Assembly (NCBI GenBank): GCA_028671895.1
Contig: CM053800.1
Coordinates: 10,561,886-10,625,885 of the forward strand
Origin: Oenanthe sinensis
Taxonomy: Eukaryota > Streptophyta > Magnoliopsida > Apiales > Apiaceae
Length of the DNA: 64,000 nucleotides
Direction: 5' to 3'
The notes below the pieces were generated by a model. The model did no database searches. It was not told where the DNA came from and was given only the letters and a program-made list of their open reading frames with translations. How positions within the stretch are numbered: position 1 is the stretch's first letter; each line of letters begins with the position of its first letter. Position numbers and translations under genes: made by a program. Of this stretch, positions 42,659 to 55,678 are shown piece after piece.

Positions 42659-45600
42659 TTAAAACTTTGATTTCTTGCGCTCCTCTTCCTCACGAGCTTT
42701 CTTCTTGGCTGCTTTTTCTTTCTTCATGAACTCAGGGTTGCAGACTTCATCCATTCTTTTCTTGAGAAGATTAAGTCCTTCTGCTTCCACATGATTTCTG
42801 ATCTTGTAATCTCGAAACAACCTCAACCACCTTTCAACCATGCTGCGAGTGGTAAGCTTCATAGGAATGTCTTCAAACCTCAGATTCGTGACTTTGTCAG
42901 GATACCCCTTTTCCCCTTTCTTCCTTATAACCAGCTGCTTAGGGTATCCAATGACAATAGCGGTGGTGCATTGCTGTAGCCTCTGAATGTCAAGTTGTTT
43001 TCTTCTCTTACAGAAATTATCAAATGTGACCCTTAGATAATCCTGATCAAACTCGTCAACATCATCCATCTCATCAATCAATTCCCTTATGATACACAAT
43101 GTTTCATGACTGTGTTCTGCAAAGATGTCATACTTGATTTCAATGATGGTTTCCACCTGATGCTTGTCTGTATAGATCAGCAGATCATTCTCATTCTCAG
43201 CTTTGCTCTTGACAAACTTGACATTTGCACTAACCACTGCATTAGCTTCCTCCCTTATTTCCCCTTCTTCTGGAATGTCTATTCTTGGATCTCCGTATCT
43301 CTGCACATGCTCCCTTATTGCCTCGTCTTGCTGCTCGAATGCATAGTCTTCAGGTTCCTTCTTAACCACTGGTAGTGTAGCTTCAGGCAACTTGTATCTA
43401 GCGTCTTGCCTTCTTATCAGCTTCTCCAAGTCCTTAGCCACCAGCTTCTTTTCCTTTGTTAGAAAACCCTTAGAGAGGACTAGCTTTGCAACTGCCATCA
43501 GCACATTTCCGCTCGGAGTTAGTTTCGAGTCATGCAGATTTACGATCCTCAAGACCTTGTCATGGACATATCTGATCTGGTAGGGATTTAGAATAATGTC
43601 AACCCCTCTGTCTTCAGCCATCTTCAACAATTTCTCCTTAAACAGCACTCCAGTCTTGACAGAGGTGTCTACCTTGTGAGCGAATTCTACCAGTTCACTT
43701 GCACCCCTTGCATGGAAGAAAGCTTCATCGACCATACACGGCCCGATTTTTGTTATGGGTGTCCAAGTGATCATCAGATTCCATGCCTTCTCCTTGAATA
43801 TGACTTGTACGGAGGTGCATCCCTGTCTTATACAATTTAGATAATTCAGCAGCCCAGGGTTTAGATTTTCTAGCTTATGAAGAAGAAAGCTCAATCTTTC
43901 TGAGTCATGAGCATAGGCTCTTGGTCCAGCTAAGGCTTCTCTAGCCTTGTCCCACTCGGGACCTTCCTTCCTTATATCAGCCTGGACCTTAGGATCTTTG
44001 ATCTTTTTCATTTCATACTCATGCTGAGTTTTCTGAGCCGCTCTCTTCTCCTTTGCCATTAGTTCTTTTTCAACTATCCCTTGTAGCACTTCTTCATTTA
44101 CTCTTTCTCTGGCTTCCCTGAAAATCTCTCATTGCATCTCCGCTTCATCAACTTCTTCTTCTGGCACATGCTCGTCAGCAACCGAGTGGTCTCCTGCATC
44201 ACCTACAACTCTTGCGCCGGATCCGCCAGGATTTAGACCTCTTTCTTGTTCCCACTCTTTTGCCCGTTGCTCGAGTCTCGACCTCCTTGCCACTAAGGCT
44301 TCTACATCCATCTCGTCATCATCAGAATCTTCAATAAAATTTCCCATAAATACATCGACAAGCGGTGTTTCCTTCTCAGCTTCTTCTTCAACTACCATCT
44401 TCTGCTTGCCTTTGTCCTTAAGAGTCGGTTGAGCCTCCTCCACCTTTTCACCAGATTTGTTTGAGGACTCGATCACCGGACCCTTACTAGTCAGCTTTTT
44501 CAGACCCTGATCCTCCTTCTCTCCCTTAGGTGTGTTATCCTCATTAGGAGCATCATCATCATCATTATTATCGTCACCACCACCACCGGTTGAAGGACCA
44601 GGTCCAGCCCTGTTACGTCCAAAGACAGCATCAAGTAGTTCATTCAGCTTCGTCCAAACCTGAGACATGCCATGAGTGACATTATCTACTGACCTCCCAA
44701 CCTCCACCTGTGCCAATCCAAGATTGTTTATCTTGTCAATCATTTGATTTTGGACGGCAATTAGGTTCTCCATGAACTGAGCTACAACCTCCAATCTTCC
44801 AGAGTGAGAAGAGACAGCAGCAGTAACACCAGCAACTCCAGCCTCCAAAGCCTCCACTTTCTTCACTAGATCCTGCAATTTGGGGGACGGTGTTTGGCTT
44901 GGGTTAAACTGTTTACTCTCGTCGGGTTCTGTTTCACTCAAGATCCCTAAAAAGAAGGGATATACTCTCCCTGTCTCTCCCTCGTGTTTAGAGCCTAACA
45001 GTACTAGAGCCTCATCCACTAATCGTTGGGGACTAGCGGTGAGTTGGTCGGCGATATCGGTCAGTGAGACTGAGCCTTTAAGCGCTGTGTCTACGATAGG
45101 AGATGGCGTTATGACCATGTCATCCCCTTGTCCACCAAGAACCTTTTCTGGTTCGCTGGGCTGTTCTGGAGGCGTAGACCCACCAGTCACTAGATGTCGT
45201 TGCTCTGCGAGCAACTTGTTTTCTGATTTAGATGAGGAAGCGTCATCCGTACTGGATTCGACAGACTCTTCCGCATTAAAACTTCCTGAGATCCTAGCAT
45301 CAGAAGTGCTAGTCTCAGTTTGCCATTCCCCTTCCGAGAAATTGCTCAAAGAGCCCTGAGCGGACAACTCAGGGGAGGTAGGGCCAGCTCCTATTGGCTG
45401 TTGAGCTGGACCCCCTCCTTGACTCTCACCAACATGCCTAGGCGAGTGCGAATGTGTTGAAATGTTTTGTAGAGGAGAGCCACCAGCGTGAGGTGTGGTG
45501 GCTGTGAGAGGTGAACTAGCCTTAACAGGTTGTGCAGTTGCCACTGGGTTTGAATCCACCTTTTGCTTCTTTGGAGGTGGCAGAGCTGCTGAAGTGACTA

Positions 45601-46801
45601 CTCTCTCAATTCCTACACTCCCTCCACTCGAATCACTCGACTCAGATAAGCTTGCCTTCTTTTTATCACCAGTTTTAGGGCTGGCTGAACGTTTATGAAC
45701 AGAAGGGCTTGCAGCCTGGGATAGAGCCTGGGGGTTTTCAGGTCCACGGCTATAGAAAACAGGTTGAATTGATGATTGATCAAGATCAGCAAGAATAGGT
45801 ACCTGACTCAGAAGATCGTCATCCTTGTCAGCTCTAGCTTCTGCAACATTTGCCTCGGCCATGTCAACATCCATACCTGCTTCTTCCAAATTTCTAGGCA
45901 CTTGATCTCCACCTTCAGCTTCGTTATCGCTACTCTCAGCTTCTACTGCAGTAAACTGAGAAGCATGTCTCCTAGCATACTCATCTTGCAGATCCTGGAA
46001 GTACGGAGTCAGGCGCAACTCAAAAAGTCTTGACTTTTGCTGGGTTTCCATGGTGGAGATACTCTTTAGAGTCATATCAAAACATGCCATCCTTTCAGAG
46101 CCTTGAAATACTCTTCTGTGTTCCTCTGAAAGGACGTCATCCAGAACCATCTGAAGAAATCTTGGCATCCAGCATTTGACTAGACCATCTTCCGGATTCC
46201 TAGATGCATTCTTCTCCAATGCCCACCTCTCAAGCAACTGAATCAACAGATGTTTGCCCACATTCACCTTCCTATTGTTTGCCACTCCATATAGTATTAC
46301 CCGGCAGCTGTTGTTCATTGGCATGTAGTCTTTGTCCTTTGGGAACATGCAGCGTTGAATTGCTTGAACTACATAATCCCACTCAGCTGGTAGCATACCG
46401 GTGTTAACCTTTGTTACCTTGATAGGACCCGTGAGAGGGCGACAACCTATCTCCGTGAATAATTGCAACATATCCTCTATAGTGGGTTCCGGAGCATAAT
46501 CTTCTGTAGGAAGCCCGAGTAACTCATTGAACTTCCGCAGACTGACTTCATATTTGGCACCACCAATAGTAAAGGATAGGCCTGTTGGATTTGCTTTTCC
46601 ACCCTGAATTTCTAGTGTTGAGTAAGCAGCTTGAAGGGCTTCGACATTCAGGATGGGAGAGGCGGTTAAAGCATGACTTATGATTGATGTGTTGTTGAGA
46701 GATTCAATCCAGAACTGGTAGTGAATAAATCTACCAGTTGCTCGATCAGCAGAGAGATTAACAAAGTTGGTCTTGGGAATTGTGAAATTTGGGTTGGCCA
46801 T
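42659..46801 (-). pseudogene. E4 env-like ORF (one in-frame stop)
   Basis: About 1380 codons from ATG 46801 (MANPNFTIPKTNF) to 42659, in one frame, interrupted by a single TGA at 44129-44131. The N-terminal domain has the ORF3 landmarks FNELLGLPTEDY, PAEWDYVVQAIQRCMF, YGVANNRKVNVGKHLL and CWMPRFLQMVLDDVLS. The middle is Ser/Pro/Glu-rich and disordered, with a heptad-rich stretch and a Gly/Asp run. The C-terminal third (after the stop) is Lys/Glu-rich and ends in a basic cluster. There is no signal peptide or membrane span. Only one lesion separates it from intact, so it was probably functional until recently. Confidence 0.85.
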
Positions 46802-48015
46802 TTTAAATTTGTTTTCGAGGAAAGAGATGTTCAAAAAGATTTTGCAATGAATTTTAGAGAACAAGTTCTAAATTTAAACAACAAAAAAACGTACACTACC
46901 CCCACTAAATTACCACACGTAATTAGTGACACAATTTAAAACAAATTAACTGCCCACTAATGACCACTTAACTCCCCACTAATGATTGACGGTTGAGTTT
47001 TCGAAAGTTACAGTGAACAGCCGTTTATGAAAAAAAACTTATTTTTCCGGAAAAACACAAAACGTGGCGGTTCAGTTGCACTTTAAGGATTAAACAATAG
47101 TACCCACAACTATTTCGCTCAAGAACACAAAAGAACTGAAGAACAAGAAAGCACGAGACTAAAAAGATAAACTCACTCAAATGAAAAGAAACTAAAGAAC
47201 TAGTTTGCAAGAACACAAATGACGTTAAAAACAACGCAAGAAGTTCAACAGTTTTAGACAAAATTTTAGCAGAGTTTCGTTTTAGTGATTAATGCTTTCA
47301 CGTAACAGTTAGTGATTTTTGTTTAAGAAAATCACAAGAAAACTTGATGTAATGGCAGGGAAGGGAACTCTGTGAATTTATGTATACGCTGGTGTATATG
47401 AAGATCTTAAGCTTTTTTTAAAAGAGAGAGAAAGGTAATGGAAATAATGAACAGTCTTTTTAATGCTATAATATATATATATATAGGCTCGCTTGAAAAG
47501 AAACTGAAAAGACAAGTCACAGCTCGATCTCGAGATCCGCATCTCGGTCCACATCTCGATGTCGACCTCTATGTCGATCTCAATCTACATCTCGATGTCG
47601 ATCTCGATCCACATCTCGATGTCGATCTCGATCTACATCTCGATGTCGATCTCGATGTCAATCTCGATCTACATCTCGATGTCGATCTCGATCTACATTT
47701 CGATGTCGATCTCGATGTGGATAGATCGAGATTTACCTTAACATTTTTAAGCAATTTTCGCAAGTCGATCTCGATCTCGATCTTGATCCAGAACCAGATC
47801 GAGATTTGCCTTGGAAAATTTTCCATTACTCCATTAGACATTAATCATATAGATATACAGATCAGCACAAGATTAATATCATGAAACTTTCTAACCCCTT
47901 TTTTTCATGCAACACATGCCTTTTTGAAATTAAGTACACATTATTTCTTATGAATATTCATGAGCAACAATAATATGTACACAAACTGAATTATAACAGA
48001 TGGGTAGCAAAACTA
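46802..48015 (-). promoter_or_regulatory. E4 pol-env spacer with CTCGAT array and TATA tract
   Basis: On the minus strand, after the pol stop, an array of CTCGAT/CATCGAGATGT units runs from 47812 to 47521. A TATA tract follows (47486 to 47467), then about 670 bp of leader before the env-like ATG. The non-repetitive box ATCGAGATTTGCCTTG beside the array also occurs beside the LTR array (near 41560 and 55040). Array, TATA and leader are therefore in promoter order. The open frame on the plus strand across the array is low-complexity and rejected. Confidence 0.65.
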
Positions 48016-51000
48016 TCAGGTGTTAAGCATCCCCAATTCACCAACCAATCTAGAAAATGTTAATTCGTCTAGAGGTTTAGTGAATATATTTACTATTTGA
48101 CGTTCAGTGGACACAAAATGCAACTCTACAGTTCCATTTTCTACATGCTCTCTAATAAAATGATACCTGATGTCAATGTGCTTGGTCCTGGAGTGATCCA
48201 CAGGATTGTTGGTCATTGCAATAGCACTTGTGTTATCACACATGATAGGAATCTTAGATACTTCCACACCGTAGTCCTTGAGTTGGTTCTTCATCTACAG
48301 TATCTGGGCCACACAGCTTCCAGCAGCAATATATTCTGCTTCAGCTGTTGAGGTAGATACTGTTTGTTGTTTCTTGCTTTGCCAAGACACCAACCTTCTT
48401 CCAAGGAACTGACAGCTTCCTGAAGTGCTCTTCCTATCTATTCTATAACCTGCGTAATCTGAATCCGAATAGCCAACAAGATTAAACCCTGTATCTCTTG
48501 GGTACCAAATCCCGAGATTTGATGTTCCCTTGAGATACCTAAAAATACGCTTTACGGCTATGAGATGTGACTCTCTAGGATCCGCTTGAAACCTTGCACA
48601 TAAGCACGTAGAGAACATAATATCAGGTCTGCTAGCAGTTAAATACAAAAGTGAGCCGATCATACCTCGATAGCTTGAGATGTCTACAGGTTTACCCGCT
48701 TTGTCCTCGTCAAGCTTCGTGGCTGTTGCCATAGGAGTCTTAGCTTGTGATACATCTTGGAGACCATACTTCTTCAATAGATCATGAATGTACTTGGTCT
48801 GGCAGATAAATATCCCGTCCTTCTTCTGACTAACTTGAATGCCCAGAAAGAACGTCAACTCTCCCATCATGCTCATCTCATACCTTGATTGCATTTACTT
48901 AGCGAATTTAGCACACAGCTTCTCATTTGCATACCCAAAGATAATGTCATCCACATATACTTGCACCATTATTAGATCATCTTTGCATTTCTTGTAGAAA
49001 AGCGTCTTGTCGATTACTCCTCTGGTGAAACCACTTTCTTATAAGAAGTCTGACAGAGTTTCATACCACTTTCGCGGAGACTGCTTAAGGCCATATACTG
49101 ATTTGAAGAGTCGATAAACATAATCACAATATTTGCTGTCGATAAACCCGGGAGGTTGCTCGACATACACCTCTTCATCCAGTTCACCGTTTAAGAATGC
49201 ACTCTTGACATCCATTTGATAGACTTTAAAACCATGATGTGCTGCGAAAGCCAAGAACATCCTTACTGCTTCTTGCCTTGCTACTGGTGCATAGGTTTCA
49301 TCATAATCAATTCCTTCTCTTTGAGTATAACCCTTAGCAACCAGGCGAGCTTTATTTCGTGTTACATGTCCGTCTTCATCCAGCTTGTTTCTGAATACCC
49401 ATTTTGTCCCAACAACATATCTATTTTTTGGTCTGGGTACCAGCTTCCACACCTTCTGCCTTTCAAACTGATTGAGTTCCTCTTGCATAGCAATCACCCA
49501 ATCAGCGTCATCTAGAGCTTCTTCCACCACTTTAGGTTCCATCTGGGAAAGGAACACTGAGTATAGACATTCATTCTCAGTGGCAATTTCAGCTCTAGCT
49601 TTTCCTCTAGTAGTCACTCCGGCTTCTGGATCACCAATAATTAGCTCGAACGGATGGTCCTTGTTCCAAGTGCGATCCCTAGCAAATGTTCTTGATGATT
49701 CAGCTTGATCTTGTAAGTGAAGGTGACTTAGTCTAGAAGCACTTTCACTAGCTTCCCTTGGGCTAGTACTGGCTCCCTCTGAGTGAGCTGCTCCCCCTGA
49801 GTGCATACTGACTCCCCCTGAGTTAGTACCAGGTCTGACGGAAGGTGATCCCTCAGCCCTAGTGTTTTGAATTTGCGAAACACTAGACTCTTGATTAATT
49901 TCATTATTTATCGTTGGATCACTACCCTGCACTACAGACTCAGAAACTGTATCCACTTCATCAATATCCATATTTTCAAATCTTAGGGAAGTGGGCTCAC
50001 TGTCTTCTTTTTGTATAGAAGGGAGCTTTGAGTCGTCGAATGTGACATTAAGGCTTTCAACCACCTTGCGATCATTAAGTACAAACACCCTGTACGCTGC
50101 TATTGCTTCAAGAGAATATCCAATGAAAACCCCTTCATCTGCCTTGGCATCAAACTTTCCAAGTTGTGCATTGTCTCTTAACACAAAGCATTTTGCACCA
50201 AACACGTGGAAGTAGTTGATAGAAGGTCTTCTTTTATTAATCAGATAATATGGCGTCTCATTATAGTCTTTTGTAATCAGGGTTCTATTCTGTGTATAAC
50301 ACGCCGTGCTAACTACTTCAGCCCAAAAATATAAAGGAAGTTTTGACTCATACAGCATTGTCCTAGCTGCTTCAACCAGTGTCATGTTCTTCCTTTCTAC
50401 CACCTCATTCTGCTGCGGTGTTCTCGGTGTTGAATACTGTCGTCTGATCCCTTTAGATATACAGAAATCCATTAACACTGAGTTCTTGAATTCTGTCCCG
50501 TTGTCGGATCGAATAGTCTTCACAGTCAGACTTGCTACGTTTTCAATTACCAGTACATGCCTAATGATCTCATGTGGCACTTCATCTTTCGATGTCACAA
50601 ACTTCACCCATGTGTATTTGGAAGAGTCATCAACAATTACCAGCGCATATCTTTTCCTTGACATTGACATAACATTAACGGGTCCAAACAAATCCATGTG
50701 AAGAAGTTGTAGGGGCTCGGTAATGCTATTCACTTGTTTATCCTTATGCGAGGCTCTTTTTGATTTTCCCATCTCACATGCTTCGCAGAGTCCATCTGGA
50801 GTAAACTCCATCTGCGGCAGCCCTCTCACCAATTCTCTCCTTACGAGATTATTCAATGCTTTAAAGTTCAGGTGAGATAATCTTTTATGCCATAGCCAAC
50901 TTTCATCAGCAAAAGCCTTGCTGTAGAAACACGTGACTTCAGACTGATCAGCAGAATTCATGTCAGCTATGAACAAATTTGACTTCCTTACTCCTTTGAG

Positions 51001-51378
51001 AGCAAGGCTTCCGTCCTTTTTGCTTCGAATCGAACAATCATGCTTCCCAAAGTTGACGTCAAAACCCCTGTCGGTGAACTGACTAACGCTGAGAAGATTA
51101 TGTCGCAATCCTTCCACAAAAGACACGTCATCAATGATAACATTTCCACAAACGATCTTGTCATATCCCCTAGTGTAACCTTTGCTGTTATCTCCAAAAG
51201 TAACCACGGAGCCGGCTCTCAACACCAAATCTGTTAGCAGGGACTTATTGCCGGTCATATGCCTCGATGCTCCACTGTCCAGCACCCATATGACTTTACT
51301 CTTTTCCTGTTCACTGCCCTGCAAATCCAGAAAGGTTAGGTGTTCTTCGGAACCCAATGATGATTGGGCCCGGCATCA
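48016..51378 (-). pseudogene. pol: E4 Pol: protease, integrase, RT, RNase H (three stops)
   Basis: Lies in the -1 frame relative to gag and is open from around the gag end. Motifs in order: protease VLDSGASRHMTGN; integrase zinc site (HKRLSHLNF, CEACEMGK); core HMDLFGP, RSDNGTEF and QNEVVERKN; RT with YVDDIIFG (near 48950); RNase H SDSDYAG and CDNTSAIAM. All lie in one frame, broken by TAA at 49039-49041, TAA at 48895-48897 and TAG at 48295-48297. The last stands where E2 has TGG. A doubled purine tract TCAGGGGGAG sits in the integrase-RT linker (49785-49825). With three nonsense codons the copy is dead, but the domains are complete. Confidence 0.94.
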
Positions 51379-53885
51379 ATAATTTCCTTTTTCTTTTCAG
51401 ATACAGAAGGCTTTGCCTTGTTGCCATCAGGGGCATTCATCTTGACTTTGTCTTTTCCCTTGTCAACCTTGACTGGTTTGTCAGGTTTGGGAGTAGACTG
51501 GTCACTCCTAACTTTAGGAGGACTTGAAGTCTTAGCCTTTGACCCCGCATGCTTTTTCTTACTACTACTAGATGTATGTTCAACAGATGCACTAGCAGTA
51601 TTCATTAAATTAAAATAAGCATGCATGATGTTTACAGCACATGGCATACAATTAGGATTATTGCATTTGGCATGATTTGCATACATGTTAGGCAAAGCAG
51701 TAGTTGCAGGCATGGTATTACAACCAACAGATTTTTCTTCCTCTACATAGAACGGGCAATAGTAAGACAAATGATCAGTTTGATTACAAATATAGCATGC
51801 CTTCCTAGCTCGTGTAGATGTAGATACAGATGCAGGTTCAGTTTTAACTACCTCTACAGGTGTTTTCATTTGGTCTGACCCTGCTACCCATTGTTTATAT
51901 GACACCGTCTTAGCCTCCTTGGTTCCTACACCTCTCTTAGCATAAGCAATCTTACTCGCTCTCTTAGAAGTTGTAGGTCCTACTACTTTTTCTTCTAAAT
52001 CTCTTTCAATTTTAATCTCATGTTCAATTTTAGTAGCAACAGGATCTATGGTCCTAGGCTCAAAATGCTTAAAGATAGGTTTTCTAACATCCACTAAAAC
52101 CTCAGGCACATCTTCTTTGACTAACACTGGCTCTAACAACTCAGCAGCCCTATTTTTCTTTTTCTGTGTGTAGTCAAGTCCTATGTTTACTTTTTCATTT
52201 TTACTCTTGCCTGCCAGTTTCATGTACATGTCCCTTTCTACGAACACTTTATTAGCGGCTTCTTTAAAAGATTGACATGTTATTTTAAGCTCAGCTAATT
52301 CATTTTTAAGTTCTTCGTTAAGGTCTTCCCTAATCTTAAGCTTGTGTTCTAAAACGTCTACCTGATTCATTAACTGCCTTTCTTTACTTTCTCCTGATTC
52401 TAATTCCTCTACCCTGGCCTCGAGAAGTCTATTCTTAAGGGAGAGTTTAGCATTTTCCTCATTAACAGCAATTAGATTTAGTTGGAGATTGTACATGTCT
52501 TTAGTCATGGCAGCTAATTCATTTTGGTACTCAGGAATAGACATTTCATTTACGGTTAGAATTGGTACCTCTGATTGTTCTGAAGATTTTGCCATTAAAG
52601 CGAAGTTGCATAGCTGCTGATCTTCATCTCCATCAGACTCGTCCCAACCCTTCCCTTCAGTCACAACATAAGCCCGGCTTCCCTTCTGTTGCTTGCTAAC
52701 CAAGGCATCATATTTCTTTTTCAGATCAGCATAGGTTTCCTTGGGATGAACGTATTTGGGCTTCTTGCACTCTGTTGCGAAGTGCCCCAATTCATTGCAG
52801 TTGTAGCATCTGAACTTGTTTTTGTCTACCAGGTTAGGTCTGTAGCCACTACCAGATGTGCTACCTCGACCGCTGTAACTTCCCTGACCACTTACACTAC
52901 TGCCTCTGCTGCTACTGCTGCCTCTTCGGCTGAAAGAACTACCAAATCGTCCTTTACCTCTTCTTTGCTTCCTGAAGCTGATATGAGCAAATTCTCGAGC
53001 AATACAAGCATATGACTTGTCTTCTAATTTGTCCAGCTCTTCAAGGGTATAGTATTCATCCTCACTTTCTTCGGATGGATCTTCAATGTCTAATACCACC
53101 CTTTCAGGATTAGCAGTTTTCAATGAGACAGCTGCAAGTGCCTTTACAGCAGACTCTTCAACTACAAGTCCAGACTCACTTACCGCTTTGTGTTCTCCAC
53201 TATTGTAGGATCTTCTTCTGTCATTTTGTTCCTGCTCCAGCTCGTAGGTCTTCAAAACACCATACAGCTTTTCGAGAGAAGTATTTTTCAAGTCTCTTGA
53301 CTCTCGAATGGCAGTGATCCTGTGTTCCAGATGTTTAGGCAAATTCAAGAGAAACTTGATATTTGAATCTGCTAGTGGATAGACTTTATCTCTTATACTC
53401 AGCTCGATAAGCAATTTACTGTAACGTTTGTAAACATCCGTTACGCTTTCTCCTCGTTCGCATCTGAACGAATCATATTCAGATATCAGAATGCGTTTGT
53501 GATTATCTCTAACTTCCTCGGTCCCCTCCATCACCACAGCCAGTTTATCCCACATGGCTTTAGCTATTTTTAATCCCTTTATATGAACATAGTACTCTGA
53601 GTTTAGGGATTCAATTATGACGTTGCGTAACGACGCATCCATACCAACCAATTCTTTATCTGCGTCTGAAAACTCCATTTCCTCTTTAGGAACAGACCGG
53701 GATGGTATTAGTATCCCTCCTTCCATTCGCTCTGGCTCAATTTTCATGGGTATGTATGGACCGTTTTCCAATATTCTCAAGTATACCTTGTTTATTGATT
53801 CAAGGTAAGCTCTCATCCTTCCGGTCCATTCGTCATAATGTTGTGCATCAAACGGAGGTATCTTAAATCTGTGTGCGGTGGCCAT
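51336..53885 (-). CDS. gag: E4 Gag, extended Sirevirus type
   Basis: Intact frame of 849 residues from ATG 53885 (MATAHRFKIPPFD). The N-terminal copia Gag domain is followed by an acidic helix (SEDEYYTLEELDKLED), an Arg/Gly/Ser-rich stretch, and a CCHC knuckle CYNCNELGHFATEC. Coiled-coil-prone segments, a second knuckle CYICNQTDHLSYYC and the C-terminal block CMPCAVNIMHAYFNLM come next. It ends HHWVPKNT. Length and layout match E2 closely. The stop overlaps the pol frame by the same amount as in E2. Confidence 0.94.
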   Translation of the reverse strand: MATAHRFKIPPFDAQHYDEWTGRMRAYLESINKVYLRILENGPYIPMKIEPERMEGGILIPSRSVPKEEMEFSDADKELVGMDASLRNVIIESLNSEYYVHIKGLKIAKAMWDKLAVVMEGTEEVRDNHKRILISEYDSFRCERGESVTDVYKRYSKLLIELSIRDKVYPLADSNIKFLLNLPKHLEHRITAIRESRDLKNTSLEKLYGVLKTYELEQEQNDRRRSYNSGEHKAVSESGLVVEESAVKALAAVSLKTANPERVVLDIEDPSEESEDEYYTLEELDKLEDKSYACIAREFAHISFRKQRRGKGRFGSSFSRRGSSSSRGSSVSGQGSYSGRGSTSGSGYRPNLVDKNKFRCYNCNELGHFATECKKPKYVHPKETYADLKKKYDALVSKQQKGSRAYVVTEGKGWDESDGDEDQQLCNFALMAKSSEQSEVPILTVNEMSIPEYQNELAAMTKDMYNLQLNLIAVNEENAKLSLKNRLLEARVEELESGESKERQLMNQVDVLEHKLKIREDLNEELKNELAELKITCQSFKEAANKVFVERDMYMKLAGKSKNEKVNIGLDYTQKKKNRAAELLEPVLVKEDVPEVLVDVRKPIFKHFEPRTIDPVATKIEHEIKIERDLEEKVVGPTTSKRASKIAYAKRGVGTKEAKTVSYKQWVAGSDQMKTPVEVVKTEPASVSTSTRARKACYICNQTDHLSYYCPFYVEEEKSVGCNTMPATTALPNMYANHAKCNNPNCMPCAVNIMHAYFNLMNTASASVEHTSSSSKKKHAGSKAKTSSPPKVRSDQSTPKPDKPVKVDKGKDKVKMNAPDGNKAKPSVSEKKKEIIDAGPNHHWVPKNT

Positions 53886-54408
53886 TTTAATGAGGTTTAA
53901 AATTAAGATAATACACTTTTCAAATTACAATAAATTGTATTTACTTGAAAAATTAATTATCTCACTTTAAATATCCAACACTTAATATCCAATGGATTTT
54001 GCACTTAAGATTCAAGCAAGTTAGTTCTAATCACATGAACAGTAGCAGGGTCCACCAGTCTTCCAAGTCCAAACAAAAAGCTGTCCACTATCTAGTTAAC
54101 AGTAGTTCGAATTTGTTCTTTTTGTTCAACCAAACAGTTGATTCAAGTTCCCTAGTCAACCAATCAAATATTCTTTTATAACCAGATTTTTGACCACAAG
54201 AAAACCCACAAAGCTCTAAAGTACAATGTTTTGGAATGTTGTACAAATATTCCTTACACCATTACTTAGAACTTTTTAGATCTATGACTTTTCCAGGAAG
54301 AAACAAATAAAAACTTTCGGCACAAACTTCAAGAAAAATTAGATCTGGGATTTTCAAGAACCAACTCAAACAACACAGTAGGATCTCTGTTAGATGTGTT
54401 TAACAGGT

Positions 54409-54422
54409 GCTCTGATACCAAT
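54409..54422 (-). promoter_or_regulatory. E4 primer-binding site
   Basis: Reads ATTGGTATCAGAGC on the minus strand, next to the 5' LTR. The leader to the gag start (53886-54408) is 523 bp and non-coding. Confidence 0.95.
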
Positions 54423-55673
54423 TGTTAGGTCCAAAGTGTTGTAGAGGGGGGGTGAATACAACTTTTTAGAATAATGAGAGAATGTATAAATATGCAGGTA
54501 ATAAATTATGACACAGAATTTCAAGAATATATCATTATATTCATTGAAGGATTTGATACAACATTCATAAAGGCATCATGATCAGTTGAACAATAAATGC
54601 AGCAATTAAAGCTAGATTCAACTGATCCTCTCTCTCACTATATGTTTTACAGTAAATGCTCTCTCTTTTTAATATATCGTTGAAATACAGAGATAAAGTC
54701 TTTCTACTAATAAAAACAAAGTGCTGCTTTTATAATGTCATGGAGTCTTGATCTTGTCCTTTTTGTGTACGTGGCCCAATCAGGACTTCGACAACAAAAA
54801 GTACTTTCCCAACAACTCTGGATCAACCGTTCACAATAAGCCACTTGTCCCTTGAACATTAAATGTTACATATCGACCCGCATCTCGATCTCGGCCTGGA
54901 CCCATCTCGATCTCGATCTGTGAGAATCTCGATCTCTATCTGTGAAAAACTCGATCTCGATCTCGATCTCGATCTGTGAAAATCTCGATCTCGATCTTGA
55001 TCTCGATCTGTGAGAATCTCGATCTCGATCTGCCGTGGATCGAGATTTGCCTTGCAATGTTTTACTTCAATTACAAATCTCGACCCGCATCTCGATCTGC
55101 TGTGGATCGACATTTGCCTTAGCAAATATGCACTCATCCAATGTTAACCTTCTTTAGTGACTAATTGAGGATTAACCTTTATGAGCAAGTTTCCCTAGCT
55201 TCTTCAATTTCTTTTCCTCACTCAATTCAAATGAGATCTTCTATTACTGACATGAACTTGCCTCCAATGTCCTGACACTTGATGCAATGGTCTGGTTCAT
55301 AAGTGACTAGTCTTGTAGGGGTTCTTGCTTCTGAATGTCAGTTCTCATTTGTTGATTAACCTTTACATTATCCAGATGTTGATATACATTACATGAAATC
55401 ACTTTGGTCTTCTTGATACTTCTTTGACATTAATTTGATTCTCCATTAGATAAGTTAGGGCATGAACAATACTGAGATTGAACTTCTTCTCACTTATGCA
55501 TCTTTGATTAACCAAATTAGTTACTTGTAGTTACCAAGTATCATTACCATTTCTTCAGTTGATTGATTCCATGTGCTTCTTCAGTTTCTCTTATTTTTGC
55601 TGTTGTTTTATCTTTTACCTAGTTGAGTTACATAGTAATTAAGTGTTACAAGTTAGTACACCTATGCCTTTCA
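54423..55673 (-). repeat. E4 5' LTR
   Basis: Upstream LTR of the minus-strand element. On that strand it holds the CTCGAT array (55121 to 54872) and, further downstream, a TATA-like GATATATTAAAAAG (near 54670). It ends with a CACCCCCC/CTCTAC block before the primer site. Confidence 0.96.
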
Positions 55674-55678
55674 TCTAC

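Larger units (their letters stand above)
40942..55673 (-). mobile_element. E4: Sirevirus-type element inserted antisense in E3
   Basis: A 14,732-bp element on the minus strand with LTRs of 1252 and 1251 bp. The target duplication TCTAC is at 40937-40941 and 55674-55678. Gag is intact, pol has three in-frame stops and the env-like ORF has one stop. LTRs differ at about 14 sites by eye, so E4 is younger than E3 and older than E2. Confidence 0.97.

Noticed and set aside
47438..47884. Open frame of repeated Asp-Val-Asp-Leu across the E4 spacer
   Set aside because: It is the translation of the CTCGAT array; both strands and other frames are equally open, and it lies antisense to E4.
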